The notes under the pieces were generated by a model. The model searched no databases. It had not been told where the DNA came from and worked only from the letters and a program-made list of their open reading frames with translations. The position numbers and the translations under genes were made by a program. A stretch of 64,000 nucleotides of DNA. It comes from Sphingomonas canadensis. Its GTDB lineage: Bacteria > Pseudomonadota > Alphaproteobacteria > Sphingomonadales > Sphingomonadaceae. The stretch covers positions 164,412-228,411 of the forward strand of contig NZ_JAPDRA010000004.1 of the NCBI RefSeq assembly GCF_026013525.1. Direction: 5' to 3'. Below, one piece after another: positions 36,392 through 45,520 of this stretch (positions are counted from its first letter, which is position 1; every line of letters starts with the position of its first letter).

Positions 36392-36487
36392 GATCCCCTA
36401 TTTAGGCGATGTGCGCGCCGCCTCAACACCAACCATCGGGCGAAGAGGGCGGGGAGCGCAGTCTTCCGCGCGCTCCCCCAACGAACC

Positions 36488-37294
36488 TCAGGGCCGGAGC
36501 ATCGGCAGCGTCGCCATCTTCAGCGTGCTGCCGTCGACCTCGCATTCGTAGGACAGCGCCGCGCGCTGCGCCGCGACCTCCGACGACCCGCCGACCGCCA
36601 GCCCGGCCAGGATGTCCATCACATTGGGATCGCAATCCGAATCGGTGCCGCCGCCGAAACGGTGCTGCCCGTTGTATTCGTTCACCCGGCGCGTGAGCAG
36701 ATCGCGGCCCGAAGGAAAGCCCTCATTGCCGAGCACCACCACCTGGTACGACCAGTCGCGCGGCGATCCGCCGCCCAGCGCGGCGCGCGGGACGGCGGCC
36801 GAAATCCGGTTGCCCGCGCCCTTGGTCCGTTCCGGCACGATGATGTCGGAGGCGAGCAGGCCGGCCTTGGCGGCGACCTCCGCCCGGACGCGCGCGGGCG
36901 TCTGCGGGGAAAGGATGATCACCTTGTCCCATCCCGGCGCGGCGAACTTCACGTTCAGCCCCGGCGGGGCGTCCACGTGCCGGCCGGTGCCGGTGCGGAC
37001 GAAGACCATCAGCATCTGCACCGAAAAGCCAACGCCCATCCGCCACGGATCCTCCAGCGTGGAGCGCATCGTGGCGGCGAACTCCACCTTCTCGCCGATC
37101 AGCGAGACGTCCAGGCCCGTCAGGTCAAAGCTGCCCGGCTTGTACGCCATGTCGGTGGGATAGGTGTAGGTGCCCGGCCCCTTGTCGTCGCCCGCCGGAT
37201 CGCGGAAGCTCGCGGTCTGCGCCGCGGCCATGCCCGGCAGGATCGCCGCCATCGCCGCCGCCACGGCCAGCCCAGTCTTCCACTTCATACGCAC
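36488..37294 (-). CDS. Secreted protein with a glucodextranase C-terminal-like domain
   Basis: A 268-residue exported protein with a signal peptide (LAVAAAMAAILPGMAAAQ). The body opens with DPAGDDKGPGTYTYPTD and FDLTGLDV, the signature of the beta-sandwich module at the C-terminus of glucodextranases (PF09985), found there as a surface-binding domain. No catalytic domain is present. It may bind a polysaccharide or the cell surface. With the next lipoprotein gene it separates hrcA-grpE from rph-rdgB. Confidence 0.65.
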   Translation of the reverse strand: MRMKWKTGLAVAAAMAAILPGMAAAQTASFRDPAGDDKGPGTYTYPTDMAYKPGSFDLTGLDVSLIGEKVEFAATMRSTLEDPWRMGVGFSVQMLMVFVRTGTGRHVDAPPGLNVKFAAPGWDKVIILSPQTPARVRAEVAAKAGLLASDIIVPERTKGAGNRISAAVPRAALGGGSPRDWSYQVVVLGNEGFPSGRDLLTRRVNEYNGQHRFGGGTDSDCDPNVMDILAGLAVGGSSEVAAQRAALSYECEVDGSTLKMATLPMLRP

Positions 37295-37362
37295 CCTCCC
37301 GTTACATGCACCGATTCGATCCCGTTCCTATCGGGCGGCCGCGCGGCTGAACAGCGCCGGCC

Positions 37363-37875
37363 TCAGGGCCGCTTGCCGATCAGCGATTCGATCGGCAGCA
37401 GCTCGGGCGCCTCGCCCACGGCCTGGGCGATCGCGCTGTTCCGCGCCACATCGCAGCCGAAATAATAATAGAGCTGCTGGCTGTCGCCGATCATCCGCGT
37501 CCAGGTAACGCTGGCGCTGGGCATGTCGGTCGCCGCCATCTCGCAGCCGGGCTCGCCGTGCGTATAGCGGCGCTCGCCGCTTTCTGGGCGATAGGGCGCC
37601 AGCTTCGCCTCGAACGCGCGATATTGCTCCGGCGTCAGCTTGAAGGCGCGCTCGCCCGTCACCGCGGTGAAGCGGATGCCGTTGAAAACGCCGCTGCCGT
37701 CCGGCCGCACCGTCACCGAATAGACCGGGCAGGCACCGAAACAGGGGCCGGTTTCATAGCGGATCGAATCGCCCTCGATCGGCACCGGCATGCCCGGATT
37801 GGGGCCGGCCCCCGGCTGGGTGCATCCCGCCAGCGCCAGCGCGCCCAGCCCGGCCATCCACCGCATCACCGCCAC
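37363..37875 (-). CDS. DUF6438-type lipoprotein
   Basis: A 170-residue predicted lipoprotein: MRWMAGLGALALAGC ends in a clear lipobox (LAGC at about 15-18). The mature part begins with ETGPCFGACPVYSVTVRPDG, the signature of the DUF6438 domain, and has further cysteines (GEPGCEMA, FGCDVA). It lies 68 bp upstream of the glucodextranase-module gene on the same strand, so the two may form an envelope pair. Function is unknown. Confidence 0.7.
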   Translation of the reverse strand: MAVMRWMAGLGALALAGCTQPGAGPNPGMPVPIEGDSIRYETGPCFGACPVYSVTVRPDGSGVFNGIRFTAVTGERAFKLTPEQYRAFEAKLAPYRPESGERRYTHGEPGCEMAATDMPSASVTWTRMIGDSQQLYYYFGCDVARNSAIAQAVGEAPELLPIESLIGKRP

Positions 37876-37964
37876 CGCGAATCTCCTTCATATGTCTCGC
37901 GCGGCTGGCGCCGCGGCCTCACTCGGTCTAACTGCCCGGTCCAACCTTGCAGGAGTCTGACCGA

Positions 37965-38678
37965 ATGCGCCCATCCGGCCGCGCCACCGACGAAATGCGC
38001 ACGATCACGATCGAGCCCCACTTCACCAAACATGCCGAAGGCTCCGTGCTGATCGGCTTCGGCGACACCCGCGTGCTCGTCACCGCCAGCGTCGAAGAGC
38101 GCGTGCCCCCGTTCCTGCGCGGCAAGGGCGAGGGCTGGGTCACCGCCGAATATGGCATGCTGCCCCGCGCCACCCACACCCGCGGCAGCCGCGAGGCGGC
38201 CAAGGGCAAGCAATCCGGCCGCACGCAGGAAATCCAGCGGCTGATCGGCCGTTCGCTGCGCGCGGTGACCGACCTGAAGCTGCTCGGCGAACGCCAGATC
38301 ACGCTCGATTGCGACGTGATCCAGGCCGATGGCGGCACCCGCACCGCCTCCATCTCCGGCGCCTGGGTGGCGCTGCGCATCGCCGTCAACAAGCTGATGG
38401 AACAGGGCCTGATCGCGCAGGACCCGATCCGCCACCAGGTCGCGGCGATCAGTTGCGGCATCTATCAGGGCACGCCGGTGCTCGACCTCGATTATGACGA
38501 GGACAGCGCTGCCGACGCCGACGCCAATTTCGTGCTGCTCTCCAACGGCCAGATCGCCGAGGCGCAGGCCACGGCGGAGGGCGCCTGCTATGACGAGGAA
38601 GGGCTGCTGCGGCTGCTGCGCCTCGCCCGCATCGGCTGCGCCAGCATCTTCGAGGCGCAGGCGGTCGCGGTCAAATGA
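37965..38678 (+). CDS. rph: Ribonuclease PH
   Basis: A 237-residue phosphorolytic 3'-5' exoribonuclease that trims tRNA 3' ends. The start [18 protein letters not shown] is that of the family, and AGGAG lies 9 bases before ATG 37965. Conserved parts include [19 protein letters not shown], the [20 protein letters not shown] loop (shortened) and [20 protein letters not shown] with the phosphate-site residues. The rdgB gene overlaps its stop by four bases, a common pairing. Confidence 0.96.
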   Translation: MRPSGRATDEMRTITIEPHFTKHAEGSVLIGFGDTRVLVTASVEERVPPFLRGKGEGWVTAEYGMLPRATHTRGSREAAKGKQSGRTQEIQRLIGRSLRAVTDLKLLGERQITLDCDVIQADGGTRTASISGAWVALRIAVNKLMEQGLIAQDPIRHQVAAISCGIYQGTPVLDLDYDEDSAADADANFVLLSNGQIAEAQATAEGACYDEEGLLRLLRLARIGCASIFEAQAVAVK

Positions 38679-39316
38679 GCGGCAGCGGCGACGAGGAGGC
38701 TCCCGGCCGCCAGGCGATCCGCAAACTGGCTCCCGGCCGGCTGGTGATCGCCAGCCACAATCCCGGCAAGGTGCGCGAGATCGAGGCGTTGCTGGGGCCT
38801 TACGGCATCCAGCCTGTCTCGGCCGCCGCGCTCGACCTGCCGGAGCCGGAGGAAACCGGAACCACCTTCGTCGCCAACGCCGAGCTGAAGGCGCTGCAGG
38901 CCGCGGACCTTTCCGGCCTGCCCGCGCTGGCCGACGATTCGGGGCTGTGCGTCGATGCGCTGAACGGCGATCCCGGCATCTATTCGGCGCGCTGGGCCGG
39001 GCCGGGCAAGGACTTCGCCGTGGCGATGCGCCGGGTTGAGGACGCCATCGCCGCCAAGGGGCCGGACGCATCGCGCGACGCCCATTTCGTCTGCGCGCTG
39101 GCGCTCGCCTGGCCCGATGGCCATGTCGAGTGGTTCGAAGGCCGTGTGGACGGCACGCTAGTCTGGCCGCCGCGCGGCGACCGCGGCTTCGGCTATGATC
39201 CCCTATTCGTGCCGCTGGGCCACGACATCAGCTTCGGCGAGATGGACCCCGAGGCGAAGCACGCGATGAGCCACCGCGCCCGCGCCTTCGCCCAACTGGT
39301 CGCCGCCGTGCTCTGA
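38675..39316 (+). CDS. rdgB: RdgB/HAM1 family non-canonical purine NTP pyrophosphatase
   Basis: A 213-residue enzyme that hydrolyses dITP, XTP and ITP to monophosphates and so keeps deaminated purines out of DNA. It shows the family start [18 protein letters not shown], the metal site [15 protein letters not shown] and [14 protein letters not shown], and the closing [13 protein letters not shown] with AMSHRARAF. The ATG overlaps the rph stop (ATGA). Confidence 0.95.
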   Translation: MSGSGDEEAPGRQAIRKLAPGRLVIASHNPGKVREIEALLGPYGIQPVSAAALDLPEPEETGTTFVANAELKALQAADLSGLPALADDSGLCVDALNGDPGIYSARWAGPGKDFAVAMRRVEDAIAAKGPDASRDAHFVCALALAWPDGHVEWFEGRVDGTLVWPPRGDRGFGYDPLFVPLGHDISFGEMDPEAKHAMSHRARAFAQLVAAVL

Positions 39317-39324
39317 GCCGGGCA

Positions 39325-39353
39325 GCCGGACGCGCGAACCTCGCGCGTCCGGC
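39325..39353. terminator. Bidirectional hairpin between rdgB and the adhesin gene
   Basis: GCCGGACGCGCG and its exact complement form a 12-bp stem with a 5-nt loop (AACCT) between two convergent stops at 39316 and 39362. Symmetry allows it to work for both genes; flanking U-tracts are short. Confidence 0.65.
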
Positions 39354-39361
39354 CGTTCCGG

Positions 39362-42300
39362 TCAGCTACCCGCCGTGCAGTTCTCGTCGGCCCCGCACGG
39401 CGCATCCTCGTCGATCGTCACGCCGGCGCTGGGGGTGCCGATATCCTGGATCTGCGCCGGCAGCGTCACCACCTTCAGCGAGTTGATCTCCCCGGCATTG
39501 TCCGAAAGCCGCGCGAGGATCACGAACACGCTGCCCTGGCCGATCGAGATCTCATAGTTCGAACCGGCGGTCAGCGTGCCCAGCAGGATCGCGTAATTGC
39601 CCGGCAGTTCGCCCGGCGCGCGGGCCAGCGCCCCGGACAACGCATCACCCGAAACCAGCGATCCGTTGGTGATGGTGAAGGTAAGCGCCGGATCGGGCTG
39701 GCCCTGGTCCTTGGTGATCTCGCCGGTCGAAACCGTCAGCGACCGCTTCAGGATATTGCCCAGCGCGCTGGCCGGAACGCTGAGCGTATAATTGCCCGCG
39801 TCCGCCCCCGTCAGCACCGTGCCGGATACCGCAACCGCCTTGCCAGTGCCGGCATTCTTGTCGGCGAAGGCGAAGATGCTGCCCGAGGTGCCGACCTGGT
39901 CGCCCTGCACCACACCGTTCAGCGCCACGCTGCCGCTGGCGCTGGTCGTCCCGTCATAGGCGCGAGCGTTGATGGTCACCGTCGCGGTCAGCGCCTTCTT
40001 CAGGATATCCGCAAGCGCCGAGGAGGGCAGCGCGATCGTGTAGTTGCCCGCGTCCGCACCCGTCAGCGCCGCACCCGATACCGTGACCGTCTTGCCCGTG
40101 CCGGCGTTCTTGTCACTGAAGGTAAAGACCGCCGATCCCGCCACGCTGTCGCCCTGCACGACCCCGCTCAGCGTAACCGTGCCGGTGCCGCTGGTGGTCC
40201 CGTCGTAGATCTTGCTGTTGGCGGTCACGGTACCGCTCAGCGCCTTCTTGAAGATGTCGGCCACCAGCGTGGTCGGCGGCGCAACCGCGTAGTTGCCCGC
40301 ATCCGCGCCGGTCAGCGTAACGCCGGCCAGGTTCACCGTCTTGCCGGTGCCCGCATTCTTGTCCGCGAAAGCGAAGGTCGCGCCGGTCAACGTGACCTGA
40401 TCACCCTGCACCACACCGCCGGTGATCGTCGCCGTACCGGTGGCGGAGGTGTTGCCGTCATAGGTCTTGTTCTCCGCGGTGAAGCTGGCGCTGAGCGCCT
40501 TCTTCAGGATATCCGCCAGCACGCTGGCCGGAACGGTGAGCGTATAGTTGCCCGCGTCCGCCCCGGTCAGCGTCGTGCCGCTGACGCTCACCGTCTTGTC
40601 GTTGCCGGCATTCTTGTCGGCGAAGGTGAAGACGGTGCCGCTTGTGCCGACCGCGTCGCCCTGCACCACGCCGTTCAGCGCCACGCTGCCGGTGCCGCCG
40701 TTGGTGCCGTCATAGGTCTTGTCGTCGGCCGTCACCGTGGCGGTAAGCGCCTTCTTCAGGATATCGGCAAGCGCGCTGGCGGGGAGCGTCAACGTATAGT
40801 TGCCCGCGTCCGCGCCTGAGAGTGTCGCTTCCGATATGGAGACGGCCTTGCCGGTGCCCGCATTCTTGTCGCTGAAGGTGAAGGTCGCCGATCCGGTCAC
40901 GCTGTCGCCCTGAACGACGCCGTTCAGCACCACGTTGCCGGTGCCGCCGGTCGTGCCGTCATAGGTCTTGTTGTTGGCGGTGGCGGTGCCCGTGATCGCC
41001 TTCTTCAGGATATCCGCCAGCACCGTGGCCGGGATCGACAGGGTATAGTTGCCTGCGTCCGCTCCGGTCAGCGTCGTACCGGAGACGTTGACGGTCTTGC
41101 CCGCACCCGCATTCTTGTCCGCGAACGCGAAGACCGTGCCCGCGGTGCCCACCTGGTCGCCCTGGACCACCCCGTTCAGCACCACGTTGCCGGTGGCGCC
41201 GGTCGTGCCGTCATAGGTCTTGTTGTTGGTGGTGGCGGTGCCCGTGATCGCCTTCTTCAGGATATCCGCAAGCACGCTGGCCGGAACGGTGAGCGTATAG
41301 TTGCCCGCGTCCGCCCCGGTCAGCGTCGTGCCGCTGACGCTCACCGTCTTGCCGGTGCCCGCGTTCTTGTCCGCGAAGGTGAAGACCGTGCCGCTGGTGC
41401 CGACCGCGTCGCCCTGGACGACGCCGTTCAGAACCACGCTGCCGGTGCCGCCGGTCGCGCCGTCATAGGTCTTGTTGTTGGCGGTGGCGGTGCCCGTGAT
41501 CGCCTTCTTCAGGATATCCGCAAGCACACTGGCCGGAACCGTGAGCGTATAGTTGCCCGCGTCCGCCCCGGTCAGCGTCGTGCCGCTGACGCTCACGGTC
41601 TTGCCGGTCCCCGCGTTCTTGTCCGCGAAGGTGAAGACCGTGCCGTTGGTGCCGACCGCGTCGCCCTGAACGACGCCGTTCAGCACCACGCTGCCGGTGC
41701 CGCCGGTCGCGCCGTCATAGGTCTTGTTGTTGGCGGTGGCGGTGCCCGTGATCGCCTTCTTCAGGATATCCGCGACCAGGCTGCCGGGGATCGAGAAGGT
41801 ATAGTTACCCGCATCCGCCCCGGTGAGCGTGATACCGGTGACGTTCACTGCCTTGCCGGCGCCCGCATTCTTGTCAGCAAAGGCGAAGCTGGCACCGGTA
41901 ACCTGCACCTGATCGCCCTGGATGACGCCGCCGTTGAACGTCACCGTACCGGTCGCGCCCGTCGTGCCGTCGTAAGTCTTGCTGTTAACGGTGTAGCTGA
42001 GGTTCAGCGCCTTCTTGAAGATGTCGGCCAGAACGGTGGCGGGAACGCTGAGCGTATAGTTCCCCGAATCCGCACCCGTCAGCGTGATGCCGGAGACGGT
42101 GACGGTCTTGTCCGTGCCCGCGTTCTTGTCCGCGAAGGCGAAGCTGCCGCTGCTCGTGCCGACGCTGTCGCCGTCGACGACGCCGGTAAGCACCACCGAT
42201 CCGGTGGCGTTGACAGTACCGTCATAGGTCTTGTCGTCGGCCGCCACGGTCGCGGTGAGCGCCTTGGGCGTCACGGTGACCATCCCCGCAGAGCTGCCGA

Positions 42301-45300
42301 GCTGAATCGCATAGCCGGAGGGGCTGGTGAGCGTGCCCAGGCCGGTGAGTGTCTGGCTGTAGGGGCCGCCCGCGACACTGGCCCGCGGCGCAAAGCCGGC
42401 GGAGGTGATCGCGGGGCTTCCCGTAAAGGCCGTGCTCACCGTGTCGCCCAGGAAGGCGCCGGTCACGCCCGGGTGCAGCCCGGTGGCTCCGAACGGAATC
42501 GCGGCCCCAGGGGCGTTGAGATCGGTGCCGTAGATCTTGTTGAAATCGATCGCGTTGATCGTCGCCGTCGGCTGATAGGCAAAGACATAGCGATTGCCGC
42601 TGATCGTACCCGGCGCGCGCGTAGCGAGCGTGGAGTTCCAATAGGCGGTGTTCCCGCTGTCCAGCCCGCCGAAGGTGTTGCCGGTGGGATTGGCCGAGTA
42701 GATCACCCAACGGCCGGAGGCGGTGACGGCATTCGCGCCAGCGTTGTTGATGAAGGCGGCCGGGGTTGAAAGAACGACGTTAGCGCCCGTGACCGAGCCA
42801 TCGGCCGCGATGACGAGATCGCCGGAACCGGTTTCGACGAGGATGTCCCCTGAGGCAACAAGGCCACGAGCCAGGGTTGTGGCGGCGGAGGAACGTACGG
42901 TGATTCCGCCTTCATTAACCGAGACACCGTTGATGGTTACGGACGTGCCCTGGGCAACGAAGGAATCGGTCAAGTTAATCTCGCCGCGGAAAGCGAGCGC
43001 GGCATTCCGTGTAATGCCGTTGACGAAGGGATCATTGCCGCTCGCTCCCAGCAACGAGCGGGCGGACAATGTGCCGAACGCAATCCCGAAATTCATCGGG
43101 GAACGGACGCGAATATCAGATTGCCGCGCAGTACCCCCGAGCAATATAGTATCTACGGTGTAGTTTACGGTTGTGCCTGCTGTAATAGTTATCGCCTCTG
43201 ATCCCACTCCATCGCTATTGCTCTGCATGGTGAATTGCCCGCCACCGGCGACACTTCCGGTAGAGGTGATGTCAATCGCGCCTTTTGCCTTCAAGGAAGC
43301 AGTTCCGCCGGTCAGGGCGGAGGTGTTGACACCGGTTCCTGTCAACGAAATGCTGCCTCCGGCGGATGTGTGCCCGCGCATGGATATTGTTGCTGCGGAG
43401 TTAAGGACGATGTCTCGGCCGGCGCTGACCCCTCCCAGACCGGTCACACCGTCACCGACCACGACGGATGACTGAGTCGAAGTTAGTAATATATTTCCCG
43501 CCGCCGATCCGCCGATCAGTGCGACCGAAGTCCCTTTGATATCAATATCTGTTCCAGCAACAACATTCATTACCTTTGTTGATTGAATAGATCTAATATT
43601 TACATATCCACTAAGGCCCTCTACCCAATTTATATTTGAAAATGCGTATCCTGCAATATCAACGTTGCGGCCGGCAACGATGTTGCCAAGCTGGGACGAT
43701 CTTCCCGTCTCGGAAATGTTAATGTTAACATCCCTACCAGCCTCCAAGGTGCCCAAGTACGAATTTCCGGCATAGTCCCTGAGAGTTACGACACGGATTA
43801 TGATATCCCCATCATCACCAGCTCTGGCGTCGCCAATCTGTGCAATTCCACTCTCTACTCCAGAATTTGGAATTCCGCTGCCGTTGGATATTAATGTGAG
43901 ATCAAGACCCGCACTAATGCTACGAATATTAAGACCAAGATCACCCCGTAGGTACGCACTTCCTCCAGCATCAACTAACTGAGTAGAGACAATCCCATGC
44001 GAACCAATGCGTATCGCCCCACCTGCGTATACGTCCCTGAACCCAAGCCGCGCATAGACATTATCCATATCTGCGAAAACAAAATCTCCGCCGACATTTA
44101 CATCACCTGTAAATATAGCATTTCCATATATTGTTAGATTAACGCTTCCGCCTGCCCTCATCCCAGCGCTACCAACATCAATGTTGTCCGCCGTAAGATA
44201 AATATTGCCAAATGATTCTACGCCGCCTGAGAAATGTATTGAACCCCCATCTCCAACATATGCGCTAATATCCCCTCCGGTCGATCGCACCATTCCAGAA
44301 GAGCTGAACACATTTGGAATAAAAATACTCTTACCGGTAATATTTCCTGAGCCATTATTGGCCCTACCTGCAATCAATTCTATCTGACCGCTAGCCTCGA
44401 GAGATCCTCTCATCTCGATTCCAGCGAAATTGTCGCGGCGAGCATAAAGATAAATGCCCTTAGCGCTATTGATTGTCGCGCGTTGGTATATGGTGCCGCG
44501 ATTGGTGCATCCCGCCGCACAACCGACAACCCCAGGCGCACTAACTCCCGCTGTCAACACAACGCCTCTGTCGCTGGCCGCAGCCCCAGTGGCCGTTATG
44601 GAACCGGAAACCCAAAGATCCTGACCAAGATTTCCCCCGCTCCGCTGCGAGGTCGCGATCGACACGTTTCTGCCGGACAGGCTGCCCGACAGGTCGATCT
44701 GGGACAACGGGATTCTCTCGTCAGACCCCCGCGAGATGGTGAAGGAAAGGGGACTTCCAGGCACACTCTGAATCGTCACCGCGCTTGCGGCAATAAAGCC
44801 CAGATCGCCGTTCAACGCATCAAACGAACCACTTCCAGTTATAAGCGACGAGGTGAAAATCATATCGCCCATACGTTCACCAGTCGCGCCAGTGTTGGCG
44901 GCCGTGGTTAGGCGTGCTCCCGCGCTGAAGGAGATAGTGCCGAATGCTCCCGCACCAGAGAAGGAGCGATAACTATCCTCATCAATGAAATCACTATCAG
45001 TAATATCTAATGTACTTGCGAATAATGCACCTGTATTAACTACCGAATTTGAACCAAAAATGAGACCGTTTGAATTAATCAAATAAACGGCAACATTCGG
45101 ATCCGAAGTCATCGACCCATAAATACCCGAGGCACGCCCGCTCAGGTCCCGGTTCAGCACCGCGATATTGTCGGTGCGGCCCGTCACGCCGCTCGTCGCG
45201 CGTGAATCGCGGAAGTTCACGCCGTTGCCTTCGGCGATGTTGAACCCGTTGCCGCCCCAGTTCAGGATCGTGCGGTTGTCGCGCAGGTCCACCTGCAGCG

Positions 45301-45499
45301 TCGATCCGCTGGGCGTCGGCGTCGTGCTGAACGTCGGCGTGGTCGATCCCGGGGCGCCGCCGCTGATACCGGAAGTGACCGAGGTGACGTTGCCCGTGTC
45401 GGGCAGGTTCTGCGCGGCGGCGGGCATGGCGAGGATCATGCCGCTGGCGATTGCGGTGCCGGCGATCAGCGCGGCGCGGAGCGTGGAAAGCTTGGTCAT
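39362..45499 (-). CDS. TpsA-type filamentous-haemagglutinin adhesin with YDG repeats
   Basis: A 2045-residue secreted exoprotein of a two-partner secretion system. After a signal peptide (to about AMPAAAQ) comes the TPS secretion domain (residues about 30-300) with TILNWGGNGFNI and NSNGLIFG, then a beta-helical filamentous part to about 1080. Ten YDG repeats of about 84 residues follow (each with KTYDG, GVVQGD, FADKNAG, LTGADAGNYT), then an MBG-like module. The protein ends in CGADENC, a Cys pair like the C-terminal anchor of HMW1-type adhesins. AAGGAACC precedes the ATG. It is 21 bp downstream of its TpsB transporter. The part encoded at about 43480-45110 is clearly AT-richer than both ends. 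Confidence 0.88.
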   Translation of the reverse strand: MTKLSTLRAALIAGTAIASGMILAMPAAAQNLPDTGNVTSVTSGISGGAPGSTTPTFSTTPTPSGSTLQVDLRDNRTILNWGGNGFNIAEGNGVNFRDSRATSGVTGRTDNIAVLNRDLSGRASGIYGSMTSDPNVAVYLINSNGLIFGSNSVVNTGALFASTLDITDSDFIDEDSYRSFSGAGAFGTISFSAGARLTTAANTGATGERMGDMIFTSSLITGSGSFDALNGDLGFIAASAVTIQSVPGSPLSFTISRGSDERIPLSQIDLSGSLSGRNVSIATSQRSGGNLGQDLWVSGSITATGAAASDRGVVLTAGVSAPGVVGCAAGCTNRGTIYQRATINSAKGIYLYARRDNFAGIEMRGSLEASGQIELIAGRANNGSGNITGKSIFIPNVFSSSGMVRSTGGDISAYVGDGGSIHFSGGVESFGNIYLTADNIDVGSAGMRAGGSVNLTIYGNAIFTGDVNVGGDFVFADMDNVYARLGFRDVYAGGAIRIGSHGIVSTQLVDAGGSAYLRGDLGLNIRSISAGLDLTLISNGSGIPNSGVESGIAQIGDARAGDDGDIIIRVVTLRDYAGNSYLGTLEAGRDVNINISETGRSSQLGNIVAGRNVDIAGYAFSNINWVEGLSGYVNIRSIQSTKVMNVVAGTDIDIKGTSVALIGGSAAGNILLTSTQSSVVVGDGVTGLGGVSAGRDIVLNSAATISMRGHTSAGGSISLTGTGVNTSALTGGTASLKAKGAIDITSTGSVAGGGQFTMQSNSDGVGSEAITITAGTTVNYTVDTILLGGTARQSDIRVRSPMNFGIAFGTLSARSLLGASGNDPFVNGITRNAALAFRGEINLTDSFVAQGTSVTINGVSVNEGGITVRSSAATTLARGLVASGDILVETGSGDLVIAADGSVTGANVVLSTPAAFINNAGANAVTASGRWVIYSANPTGNTFGGLDSGNTAYWNSTLATRAPGTISGNRYVFAYQPTATINAIDFNKIYGTDLNAPGAAIPFGATGLHPGVTGAFLGDTVSTAFTGSPAITSAGFAPRASVAGGPYSQTLTGLGTLTSPSGYAIQLGSSAGMVTVTPKALTATVAADDKTYDGTVNATGSVVLTGVVDGDSVGTSSGSFAFADKNAGTDKTVTVSGITLTGADSGNYTLSVPATVLADIFKKALNLSYTVNSKTYDGTTGATGTVTFNGGVIQGDQVQVTGASFAFADKNAGAGKAVNVTGITLTGADAGNYTFSIPGSLVADILKKAITGTATANNKTYDGATGGTGSVVLNGVVQGDAVGTNGTVFTFADKNAGTGKTVSVSGTTLTGADAGNYTLTVPASVLADILKKAITGTATANNKTYDGATGGTGSVVLNGVVQGDAVGTSGTVFTFADKNAGTGKTVSVSGTTLTGADAGNYTLTVPASVLADILKKAITGTATTNNKTYDGTTGATGNVVLNGVVQGDQVGTAGTVFAFADKNAGAGKTVNVSGTTLTGADAGNYTLSIPATVLADILKKAITGTATANNKTYDGTTGGTGNVVLNGVVQGDSVTGSATFTFSDKNAGTGKAVSISEATLSGADAGNYTLTLPASALADILKKALTATVTADDKTYDGTNGGTGSVALNGVVQGDAVGTSGTVFTFADKNAGNDKTVSVSGTTLTGADAGNYTLTVPASVLADILKKALSASFTAENKTYDGNTSATGTATITGGVVQGDQVTLTGATFAFADKNAGTGKTVNLAGVTLTGADAGNYAVAPPTTLVADIFKKALSGTVTANSKIYDGTTSGTGTVTLSGVVQGDSVAGSAVFTFSDKNAGTGKTVTVSGAALTGADAGNYTIALPSSALADILKKALTATVTINARAYDGTTSASGSVALNGVVQGDQVGTSGSIFAFADKNAGTGKAVAVSGTVLTGADAGNYTLSVPASALGNILKRSLTVSTGEITKDQGQPDPALTFTITNGSLVSGDALSGALARAPGELPGNYAILLGTLTAGSNYEISIGQGSVFVILARLSDNAGEINSLKVVTLPAQIQDIGTPSAGVTIDEDAPCGADENCTAGS
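39749..42265 (-). repeat. Ten tandem YDG-domain repeats inside the adhesin gene
   Basis: The units are about 252 bp (84 codons) each. The GATATCC mark at the unit boundary recurs at 41261, 41513 and 41765, exactly 252 bp apart. The third and fourth units from the N-terminus (about 41261-41765) differ by only a few bases, so they are recent copies and a likely place for copy-number change. Confidence 0.9.
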
Positions 45500-45520
45500 G
45501 GCCTGGTTCCTTGGCGGGGC

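Noticed and set aside
36392..36430. CIRCE element upstream of hrcA
   Set aside because: No TTAGCACTC/GAGTGCTAA arms are present in the short upstream region.
39749..42265. Regular repeats that might suggest a CRISPR array or satellite
   Set aside because: The 252-bp units are in frame, encode YDG domains and have no short repeat/unique spacer pattern.
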